Shown one piece after another: positions 1 to 5,762 of a stretch of 8,633 nt of DNA. The stretch is from Halonatronomonas sp964558325 (GTDB lineage: Bacteria > Bacillota > Halanaerobiia > Halanaerobiales > Halarsenatibacteraceae), in the NCBI GenBank assembly GCA_964558325.1, contig CAZLCX010000066.1, positions 1 through 8,633 on the forward strand, given 5' to 3'. The notes beneath the pieces are model-generated. The model ran no database searches and was not told where the DNA came from. It was given only the letters and a program-made list of their open reading frames with translations. Each line of letters begins with the position of its first letter. Positions within the stretch are counted from its first letter, which is position 1. The position numbers and the translations under genes are program-made.

Positions 1-120
1 CCTAAAAACCCGGATAGACCAATTATAGAAGTTGATGATAATTATATTGATCTTTATAATAATAGTGATTTAAATATAATTAGATTGCTCCAATCTTCTT
101 CAAAGGAATTAGAGCTATAA
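1..120 (+). CDS. C-terminal end of an unrecognised protein (partial, 5' end outside window)
   Basis: An open frame runs from the first base to a TAA at 118-120 and gives 39 residues. The sequence is rich in Asp, Asn, Ile and Leu (for example PIIEVDDNYIDLYNNSDLNI) and ends in SSSKELEL. There is no cysteine, no obvious membrane segment and no motif I can place. Codon use (ATA, TTA, AGA, GAT) matches the rest of the window, which supports it being coding. The next gene starts 28 bases later with its own strong ribosome binding site and no terminator between, so the two are probably co-transcribed. Function unknown; most of the protein lies outside the window. Confidence 0.6.
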   Translation, partial: PKNPDRPIIEVDDNYIDLYNNSDLNIIRLLQSSSKELEL

Positions 121-148
121 TTATATAATTTTATAAAGGAGGAAAAAT

Positions 149-319
149 ATGGCTAAATGTAGAACTTGCCATGGCGATGGGGTAGTTGATTGTGCAAAAT
201 GCAAGGGTAAAGGTGAATTCAAAACAGGCAAGAGTAAAGAAGGAATTCCCTGCCCTAATTGTCAGGGCTCTGGAGAAGTTAAATGTTCTGTCTGTAATGG
301 TACTGGTTTTAGTAAATAA
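149..319 (+). CDS. Small DnaJ-type cysteine-rich zinc-binding protein (56 aa)
   Basis: The ATG at 149 follows AAAGGAGG (135-142) with a 6-base spacer, which fixes the start. The 56-residue product holds four CxxCxGxG motifs: CRTCHGDG (4-11), CAKCKGKG (15-22), CPNCQGSG (35-42) and CSVCNGTG (46-53). All eight cysteines and all motif glycines are present. This is the pattern of the central cysteine-rich domain of DnaJ/Hsp40, where motifs 1 and 4 bind one zinc ion and motifs 2 and 3 another. Here it stands alone, with no J domain and no C-terminal substrate-binding domains. The linker between motifs 2 and 3 (residues 23-34) is Lys/Gly-rich. By family analogy it should bind two zinc ions and could contact unfolded protein, RNA or a partner protein (anti-TRAP is a small DnaJ-zinc-finger-like regulator), but no partner can be read from the sequence. 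It probably shares a transcript with the upstream partial gene. Confidence 0.88.
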   Translation: MAKCRTCHGDGVVDCAKCKGKGEFKTGKSKEGIPCPNCQGSGEVKCSVCNGTGFSK

Positions 320-338
320 TATTATTAAATAAAATTAT

Positions 339-1481
339 TCAGGCTCTGGCTTCTGTCAGAGCCTCGTTTCTTTTAAGATGATAGAAATAAATAATCCCAG
401 CGGTAATTGAAATAAAACTTCCAATTAGATATAGGCTGGCTCCACCGGAAAAATCATAAATTATCCCTCCAAGCAAGCTCCCTGTAACTGTGCTGAGAGC
501 GATTGTGGAAGCATAAAGGTTTTGGCCTGTAGCCTGAAAGTCAAGACCTACAAGTTTTGAGATATGCCTGACTGCTGTTACGTGAAATAAGGCAAAGGTC
601 AAGCTGTGAAGGAGCTGGGTTAACACTAAGACAGTTGTAAATGGGAAAAAACCAATTAGAGCCCAGCGGATTGAAAAACTGACTGCAGAAATTAACAAAA
701 TAGTTTTTAAGCTAAAATTCTTAAAGAAAAAAGGTGACTTTTGAAAGACGACTAACTCACTACCGGCTCCAATTAAAAGGGCTAAACCTAGCAAAGTTTC
801 ACCGCCACCTAAGGATTTAAAGAAGATTGGATAAAATGTAAAATTTGCTATTAAAGGCATCTGAATAAAGAAAGTAAAAAGCAAGAATTTAAATAGTTTT
901 TTGTTTTTTAAAATAAGCTTAAAATCTGTTATCTTGGCAATTTTAATAGAGCGACCGCCTTTAGGCAACTTAAAAACATTTACGAGGGCAATAATCATAA
1001 CTAATGCTCCTAGAAAGAAAATATTTCTAGCTCCAGTTCTTTCAATCATAAAACCTACAGGAGTTACTGCAAGCATATAACCTATTGAACCCCAACTTCT
1101 GAAGCGGCCATATTGATCAGAATTATCTTTTAGGTGATTTAAAACCAACGCATCAGATAGAGAGACAATAGGAGCTTCAAAGAAGATAAAGATTATATAG
1201 ATAATAAAAATCATCCAGTAAATTTCTGTTTGGGGAAATGCCAGTAATGAGATTATTGTTCCTCCAACTGCTAATTTTAAAACCTTTTTTGTTGCTCCAA
1301 AATAATCAGCAGCCATTCCCCAGACTGGCAGGATAAGAATAGAGATAGCTCTGGCTGTGGAGACCATATAGCCGATTTGGCTGGCTGATATACCAATTCC
1401 ATCAAGATAAATATTTCCGTAAGAGATAACAGCAATATATAAATAATATATTAAAAAGAAAGATTTAAATAAGATCCTAAT
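339..1481 (-). CDS. MFS transporter, MFS_1-like / nucleoside:H+ symporter-type family
   Basis: This is an integral membrane permease with about 12 predicted helices. The Asp-x-x-Gly-x-x-Lys loop (AADYFGATKK) follows the second helix, the place of MFS motif A. Late in the protein, LLHSLTFALFHVTAVRHI resembles the LHGLTFG segment of LacY-like and MFS_1-like proteins. Substrate unknown. The start is the problem. The first in-frame ATG is at 1367, but translation from there would lose helix 1. The frame stays open up to 1502 and encodes a convincing first helix (FKSFFLIYYLYIAVISYGNI), yet this stretch has no ATG, GTG or TTG. A GGAAAGG (1486-1492) precedes the non-standard candidates CTG 1484, ATT 1481 and ATC 1475, and ATT 1502 opens the frame. 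I place the start at ATT 1481 only as a compromise, giving about 380 residues, which is normal for the family. A rare start codon, a start-loss mutation or a sequencing error are all possible. Confidence 0.8.
   Translation of the reverse strand: MRILFKSFFLIYYLYIAVISYGNIYLDGIGISASQIGYMVSTARAISILILPVWGMAADYFGATKKVLKLAVGGTIISLLAFPQTEIYWMIFIIYIIFIFFEAPIVSLSDALVLNHLKDNSDQYGRFRSWGSIGYMLAVTPVGFMIERTGARNIFFLGALVMIIALVNVFKLPKGGRSIKIAKITDFKLILKNKKLFKFLLFTFFIQMPLIANFTFYPIFFKSLGGGETLLGLALLIGAGSELVVFQKSPFFFKNFSLKTILLISAVSFSIRWALIGFFPFTTVLVLTQLLHSLTFALFHVTAVRHISKLVGLDFQATGQNLYASTIALSTVTGSLLGGIIYDFSGGASLYLIGSFISITAGIIYFYHLKRNEALTEARA
341..374 (+). terminator. Intrinsic terminator, probably used in both directions
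   Basis: An 8-bp perfect stem, AGGCTCTG (341-348) with CAGAGCCT (357-364), closes an 8-base loop and is followed on the plus strand by CGTTTCTTTT. It lies 21 bases after the small zinc-protein gene. On the minus strand the same hairpin spans the last codons and stop of the MFS gene and is followed by a T-rich stretch (complement of about 325-338), so it can end both convergent transcripts. The plus-strand tail is the better U-tract. Confidence 0.75.
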
Positions 1482-1523
1482 CAGACCTTTCCGTTTATAA
1501 ATTTAATTTGAGGCAATAGCCTA

Positions 1524-1552
1524 ATTATAATAGAGTATTCTTAATAAATCAA
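1524..1552 (-). promoter_or_regulatory. SigA-type promoter for the MFS gene
   Basis: Read on the minus strand, TTGATT (1552-1547) is followed by a 17-bp spacer and a perfect TATAAT (1529-1524). Transcription would begin near 1517, leaving a leader of only 15 to 40 bases before the candidate MFS starts. The -35 box begins within the T-rich tail of the preceding terminator, so termination of the upstream gene and initiation of this one are packed together. A promoter here also argues that translation starts upstream of the ATG at 1367. Confidence 0.7.
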
Positions 1553-1583
1553 GAAAAAACCCACCTCTTTAAATAGAGGTGGG
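1547..1583 (-). terminator. Intrinsic terminator of the CofE-like ligase gene
   Basis: A 9-bp perfect stem, CCCACCTCT (1560-1568) with AGAGGTGGG (1575-1583), closes a 6-base loop. On the minus strand it is followed directly by TTTTTTCTTGATTT, a good U-tract. On the plus strand what follows is C/A-rich, so the signal is one-directional. It lies about 155 bases beyond the stop codon of the ligase gene and leaves a fairly long AT-rich 3' untranslated region. Confidence 0.85.
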
Positions 1584-1669
1584 CCCCACATTTCATTAAA
1601 GTATTAATATTAACTTAACTAAAGCCTTTAATAGATTTAATATCTCATTCTGTTTTTAAGTATACAGGT

Positions 1670-1691
1670 AAATTATGATGAAATTATGGTG
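1670..1691. repeat. Tandem 11-bp repeat in the AT-rich 3' region of the ligase gene
   Basis: AAATTATGATG (1670-1680) is followed at once by AAATTATGGTG (1681-1691), a match of 10 of 11 bases. The surrounding 1584-1737 is AT-rich, with several TTAA runs, no open frame of useful length and no other structure I can support. In sequence this AT-rich, such a short repeat may be chance. Confidence 0.3.
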
Positions 1692-1737
1692 ATAAATTTA
1701 GATAATATTTAATTCACTATGAAACAATTTTTATTAT

Positions 1738-2934
1738 TTAATCAGAAGCTAAATTATCAAAATAACCCTGAATTAAAATAACAGGAGTACCTTTATCACC
1801 ACTGCCGCTAACAAGATCAGATAAACTCCCTAAGAGATCAGTTAACTTTCTTGGAGTTGTACCCTGGGCCTTGATATTACCGACTAGATCATTAGCCTTG
1901 CTTTCAATTTTATCTTTCATCGCATCCAGGAGCTCTTCTCCTTTAAGGTCACTTAAGTCATTATCAGCTAAATATTTTAACTTGACTTCATTGGGAGTCC
2001 CTTCAAGGCCGGAAGTATACCCAGGAGATACAACAGGGTCAGCCAGCTCCCAAATTTTCCCTGTAGGATCTTTATAGGCACCATCACCATAAACCATAAC
2101 CTCAACTTCAGTCCCTGTTTCTTTATAAATTGCCTGTTGAACTTGATTTACAAATTGGTCTACATTTCTAGGAAATAATTTTAACCTTTCATCAGTAGCT
2201 TTATTGGAACCGAGTAAACCATAGTTCTCATTAAACCCTCTATTATGTATTTGACTGCTACAGATATCATCAAGCCCAATAATCTTTGCTTTTTTATTAT
2301 TTTTTAAGATTGCCTTAGTTTCAACTCTAGTATGGATATCGGCAGCAATAACTTCGCTGGTATATTTTAAGATTACTGCAGGATCATTGGCTAAAATAAA
2401 TTCAAGATTAGCATCACTTTCAGCCTGAAAAATTTCTTTATACAATTTTAAATAATTGATACCTGTATATGGATGCCTGTAATCAGAAAAATTATCTAAA
2501 TAATCTTTTTCAGATAAAACATCACTATAGGGATTTATATCTAGCTCTCTTAATTTTGCTGGATTAAATAACGGGTTGCCAACTTCATCCCTGGGATAAC
2601 TTAACTGCATATAAATATCAAAACCGGCCCTGGCAATCCCCTTTAATATCATAGAAAACCTATTTCTACTCAGGATAGGAAATACAACTCCAATACCATC
2701 CTTTCCTGAAAATTCTTCCTGGATTTCACTGGCAATATCGTCAACAGTTATATAATTTCCCTGAGACCTGGCCAGAATAGATTCAGTTACAGCAACAACA
2801 TCATTATCTTTAAATTTAAAATCATTTTCTTTTTGAGTGGAGAGTAGAGATTCAACAACAATTTCTACTAAATTATCTCCCTCTTTAATTATTGGTAATC
2901 TAATTCCTCTGGCTATAGTTCCTGTATTTCTCAA
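1738..2934 (-). CDS. CofE-like coenzyme F420-0:L-glutamate ligase family protein
   Basis: In F420 makers the family adds L-glutamate to F420-0 with GTP, forming an amide bond. The family match is clearest at the N-terminus: GTIARGIRLPIIKEGDNLVE, then a helix and DNDVVAVTESILARSQG, the usual opening of CofE (PF01996/COG1478). A later segment GDGAYKDPTGKIWELADPVV probably lines the active site. At about 398 residues it is much longer than archaeal CofE (about 250), with a long middle region (about 105-270) and an Asp/Lys-rich tail. This long form occurs in anaerobes not known to make F420, so the true substrate is open. For the start, TAGGAG abuts the ATG at 2943 with no spacer, while TTG at 2934 lies 9 bases past it, and TTAGGAGATGAT matches the extended anti-SD complement. 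I therefore prefer TTG 2934. No signal peptide or membrane helix is seen, so it is cytoplasmic. It is divergent from the transporter gene and ends at its own terminator. Confidence 0.8.
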   Translation of the reverse strand: MRNTGTIARGIRLPIIKEGDNLVEIVVESLLSTQKENDFKFKDNDVVAVTESILARSQGNYITVDDIASEIQEEFSGKDGIGVVFPILSRNRFSMILKGIARAGFDIYMQLSYPRDEVGNPLFNPAKLRELDINPYSDVLSEKDYLDNFSDYRHPYTGINYLKLYKEIFQAESDANLEFILANDPAVILKYTSEVIAADIHTRVETKAILKNNKKAKIIGLDDICSSQIHNRGFNENYGLLGSNKATDERLKLFPRNVDQFVNQVQQAIYKETGTEVEVMVYGDGAYKDPTGKIWELADPVVSPGYTSGLEGTPNEVKLKYLADNDLSDLKGEELLDAMKDKIESKANDLVGNIKAQGTTPRKLTDLLGSLSDLVSGSGDKGTPVILIQGYFDNLASD

Positions 2935-3021
2935 TAGAATCATCTCCTAATAGTTATAGTCATTCAGTTTCAAAACCTTAATTTTCAAATAATATTTAAT
3001 TTTTTAATCAGTTACGTGAAT

Positions 3022-3050
3022 ATTATACATTAAAATAAATCAGGTTTAAA
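3022..3050 (-). promoter_or_regulatory. Probable promoter of the CofE-like gene
   Basis: On the minus strand TTTAAA (3050-3045), a 17-bp spacer and a perfect TATAAT (3027-3022) are present. The -35 box matches consensus at 4 of 6 positions. Transcription would start near 3015, giving a leader of about 75-80 bases. The region is AT-rich, so chance matches are a risk, but the -10 box and spacing are good. Confidence 0.45.
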
Positions 3051-3072
3051 GAGAAAGATATTTATTATATCA

Positions 3073-3101
3073 TTGTAATAAAGTTATAAATGTTATAAAA
3101 T
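3073..3101 (+). promoter_or_regulatory. Probable promoter of the transporter-DUF362 operon
   Basis: TTGTAA (3073-3078) is followed after 17 bp by TAAAAT (3096-3101). The overlapping TATAAA (3094-3099) is preceded by TGT, an extended -10 form. Transcription would begin near 3106-3108, about 30 bases before the likely start codon at 3136. Its -35 box lies only about 25 bp from that of the divergent ligase promoter, so one regulator could affect both. Confidence 0.45.
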
Positions 3102-3135
3102 ACAGGATAGAATTAGTTAAGATGTGGTGATGATA

Positions 3136-4494
3136 ATGGAGAAATCTGATAAAATTAAAAACCAAAAAATTAATTATAAAAGACTATTAAAGTTTTTTAT
3201 ACCCCTGGCTGTGACCCCCTTTTTTATAACTTCTATCCATACATTAATGAATGCGGCAATAGCCAGATTACCATATCCTGAGCTCAGTATAGCTGTCTTT
3301 ACAATTGTTAAAGGGATTTCCAATGCTATCAAAGCCCCAACTAGAATGTTTATGCAGATATCGGTTTCAATGGTGGATGACAGGAGAAGTTATCTAACAG
3401 CTTCAAAATTAGTCTGGTTATTATCCGGGCTATTTTTTATTATCTTAGCCATATTAGGATATACCCCTCTTGGTGACTGGTTTTTAAGAAATATCATGGG
3501 CTTAAATGACCTGGATACAATTAAATTTACATTATTAGGTTTAAGAATAACAGCATTTTTACCGATTGTTGAAACTTTAAGAAATTTTCACAGAGGTCTT
3601 GTAATAAGTCATGAAAGAACAAGGATTGTAACTGCCGGTACTGCTGTTCGACTGTTTGTAATTTCAATCTTTTTATTTTTGGCAGTAAAATTTCAGTTAT
3701 TTTCAGGGGTAATAACAGCCAGTCTGGCCTGGACAGCTGGCATCGGCATAGAGGCCCTGGTAGTAGTCTTTGGTGTTATTTATTACTATAAATCTCCTCT
3801 TAGAGCAGCTGAATTACTGCCGGTTAAAAATAAAACTGTACTCAGGGTAAGTCATATTTTAAGCTTTTTTATTCCCCTTGCTGCCATGCGCTATCTCAGG
3901 TCTTTTATTCAGCCATTAATTCAGAGTGGGATAGCCAGAAGTCAGGCCGACCCAACACTGGCTTTAGCGGCCTTTGGGGTCGCTTATGGACTTATGATGA
4001 TAATTGTGGAAACAATGAGAAACCTCCATCAATGTTCCCTGATTTATGTCAGTCCTGAGTTAAATACAGAAACTGAGAAGGAAAACTGGCTGACTGTAAA
4101 AAGATTTTGCCTGGCAACAGGTATAATTTTAACAATTATTAGTTTCATAATTGCCCTGTCACCAATCGGTTATTTTATTCTCCGTTATGCTATTGGAGTT
4201 TCAGCGGAAGTGGCTGATTTAGGAAGATATGTATTGATTGCCCTGAGTTTTCTACCGTTTATAAGAGCTGTCAGAGAGGTTTACTGGGGCCGTTTGATGA
4301 ATAGAAAGACAACAAGATTAATTGGTTACGGGAAAGCAGTTAATCTTGGGGCTGTATTTATTTCTCTATTTATTTTTATAGTTCCCCTTAATTTCGCAGT
4401 ATTTATCTCACCGGCAATAATTGCTGCTATTTCCTTTAGTATTGGCCAGGCAGCTGAGACATTACTGATTTTTAAATATGCAAGACCGGCTTAA
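3136..4494 (+). CDS. MOP-superfamily transporter (MATE / ANK-like), 12 TM, internally duplicated
   Basis: This is an integral membrane protein of about 452 residues. In-frame GTG, GTG and ATG codons lie at 3124, 3127 and 3130, but the stretch GTGGTGAT (3124-3131) resembles the ribosome binding site consensus and sits correctly for ATG 3136. Two halves repeat. Residues 20-24 FFIPL recur at 244-248 FFIPL. SGIARSQADPTLALAAF in the second half parallels AAIARLPYPELSIAVF in the first. TLRNFHRGLVISHERTRI (147-164) parallels AVREVYWGRLMNRKTTRL (378-395). This two-bundle layout is typical of the MOP superfamily (MATE, flippases, ANK). From memory, the second-half segment SFLPFIRAVREVYWGRLM resembles the animal ANK (ANKH) protein (SFFPVPVTVRAHLTGWLM), so an ANK-like export role is possible. 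Substrate unknown. It is followed after 16 bases by the DUF362-ferredoxin gene, very likely on the same mRNA. Confidence 0.7.
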   Translation: MEKSDKIKNQKINYKRLLKFFIPLAVTPFFITSIHTLMNAAIARLPYPELSIAVFTIVKGISNAIKAPTRMFMQISVSMVDDRRSYLTASKLVWLLSGLFFIILAILGYTPLGDWFLRNIMGLNDLDTIKFTLLGLRITAFLPIVETLRNFHRGLVISHERTRIVTAGTAVRLFVISIFLFLAVKFQLFSGVITASLAWTAGIGIEALVVVFGVIYYYKSPLRAAELLPVKNKTVLRVSHILSFFIPLAAMRYLRSFIQPLIQSGIARSQADPTLALAAFGVAYGLMMIIVETMRNLHQCSLIYVSPELNTETEKENWLTVKRFCLATGIILTIISFIIALSPIGYFILRYAIGVSAEVADLGRYVLIALSFLPFIRAVREVYWGRLMNRKTTRLIGYGKAVNLGAVFISLFIFIVPLNFAVFISPAIIAAISFSIGQAAETLLIFKYARPA

Positions 4495-4510
4495 GAGAGG
4501 GTTGATATAA

Positions 4511-5641
4511 GTGGCAAGTAATCTAAGTTTTTATCAACAAGCTAATTATAATATTAAAGAACTAGAAGAGATTATAGATAATATTTTTATAGATAAACAA
4601 ATCACCAATCAATTAGCAGGAAAAAAAGTACTTTTAAAAGTTAACTTACTGATGGGAAAATCACCTGAAAAAGCTGTAACAACTAATCCAACATTTGTAA
4701 ATGCAGTGGCCAGAACAGTTAAAAAATATGGAGGCCAGCCATTTCTGGCAGATAGTCCAGGAGGTCCATTTAATAAAACTACTTTAAAAATTGCCTATTC
4801 AAAATGCGGTTATTTAGAATCGGTTGAAGCAGGAGAATATGAATTAAATTATAATACAGAAAAATTTAAGCTGGACAGTCCCGAAGGATATCGGTCAAAG
4901 TCATTTGAAATCTGCAGCTTTGTTCAGGAGGCAGATTTTATTATTAATCTACCTAAGCTAAAAACCCATGGACTAACATTATATACAGGGGCTATTAAAA
5001 ATTTATTTGGCCTGATTCCAGGAATTACAAAAGCTGAGTATCATTTTAATCTTCAAAAAATTAGTGATTTCTGTCATATGCTGATAGATCTCCATGATGT
5101 TGTAAAACCTGAATTAACAATTATGGATGGGATTATAGGCATGGAAGGTGATGGCCCCTCCAGTGGTAATCCCAGGAAATTTAAGACAATAATCGCTTCA
5201 ACTGATGCCATTTATTTAGATATCGTTGTTTCTTATTTACTCAGAAAAGATAAATACAGAAGCGATCCCTGGCCAGCAACTCTCAATGATAGAGGGATAT
5301 CAATAGATTTTGATCAGGAGATTATACCGGAAGCGGTAAAGGAAAATTTTATTGAAGTGAAAACCCCCAGGGTAGATAAAACTTCTAATTTAGTTGACCG
5401 CCGGTTGCCAGAATCTATCAGTCAATTAATTGAAAAATTTATCAGACCAAAACCGGTAGTTCTTGATAACTGTATTGCCTGCGGAATCTGTGCTAAAAAC
5501 TGCCCGGCAAAGGTGATAACTATAAAAGAGCAGGCAGAGATTGATTTAAGCGATTGTATCCGCTGTTTTTGCTGCCAGGAACTCTGTCCCCATGATGCAG
5601 TTGAAATTAAATATCCTTTACTGGGCAGACTACTTTTTTAA
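4511..5641 (+). CDS. DUF362 domain protein with C-terminal 2x[4Fe-4S] ferredoxin domain
   Basis: The product has 376 residues. Its first 285 or so carry typical DUF362 features: LKVNLLMG, a GGQPFLADSPGGP segment, the strongly conserved INLPKLKTHGLTLYTGAIKN and LFGLIPG, and a later TIMDGIIGMEGDGPSSG followed by ASTDAIYLDIV. The C-terminus has two classical cluster motifs, C321-x2-C324-x2-C327-x3-C331-P and C349-x2-C352-x2-C355-x3-C359-P, with an extra Cys354. Both [4Fe-4S] sites look complete. No signal peptide or helix is seen, so it is a cytoplasmic redox protein. The reaction of DUF362 is not established to my knowledge, and the ferredoxin part suggests electron delivery to the DUF362 core. 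It starts with GTG at 4511, 9 bases after GAGAGGG. The gap to the upstream transporter stop is only 16 bases, so co-transcription and a linked job are likely. Confidence 0.88.
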   Translation: MASNLSFYQQANYNIKELEEIIDNIFIDKQITNQLAGKKVLLKVNLLMGKSPEKAVTTNPTFVNAVARTVKKYGGQPFLADSPGGPFNKTTLKIAYSKCGYLESVEAGEYELNYNTEKFKLDSPEGYRSKSFEICSFVQEADFIINLPKLKTHGLTLYTGAIKNLFGLIPGITKAEYHFNLQKISDFCHMLIDLHDVVKPELTIMDGIIGMEGDGPSSGNPRKFKTIIASTDAIYLDIVVSYLLRKDKYRSDPWPATLNDRGISIDFDQEIIPEAVKENFIEVKTPRVDKTSNLVDRRLPESISQLIEKFIRPKPVVLDNCIACGICAKNCPAKVITIKEQAEIDLSDCIRCFCCQELCPHDAVEIKYPLLGRLLF

Positions 5642-5664
5642 TTATTGTCGAATAAGTAACGGAG

Positions 5665-5692
5665 AAAAATAGTTATAAATTACTATATTTTT
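5665..5692 (+). terminator. Weak candidate terminator after the DUF362 gene
   Basis: AAAAATAGT (5665-5673) can pair with ACTATATTTTT (5682-5692), with one bulged A and an 8-base loop, and ends in five T residues. The stem has only one G-C pair, so it is weak. It lies 24 bases past the stop codon and upstream of a possible -10 box for the next gene, which is where an operon boundary would be expected. Confidence 0.3.
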
Positions 5693-5699
5693 GCAGGAA

Positions 5700-5727
5700 C
5701 TTTCATACTTTGCTTGAATAATATAAT
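5700..5727 (+). promoter_or_regulatory. Possible promoter of the cyclic-di-GMP enzyme gene
   Basis: A perfect TATAAT lies at 5722-5727. The -35 region at the right distance (CTTTCA or ACTTTC, about 5699-5705) is poor, so this promoter might need an activator or may be chance. Transcription would start near 5734, about 30 bases before the ATG at 5763. I see no cyclic-di-GMP riboswitch in the 121-base gap. Confidence 0.3.
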
Positions 5728-5762
5728 AATGGCTGTATTCAAATATTCAGGGAGGTTTTTAG

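Noticed and set aside
341..364. Inverted repeat as the end of a mobile element
   Set aside because: It is a single hairpin followed by a T-rich tract between convergent genes, fully explained as a terminator, with no transposase or target duplication nearby.
1871..2077. 68-codon plus-strand open frame
   Set aside because: It lies inside the clearly coding CofE-like gene on the other strand, has no ribosome binding site and a composition typical of an antisense shadow.
5642..5762. Possible cyclic-di-GMP riboswitch upstream of the GGDEF/HD-GYP gene
   Set aside because: None of the conserved class I or class II features is visible. The gap shows only a weak AT-rich hairpin and a -10-like box.
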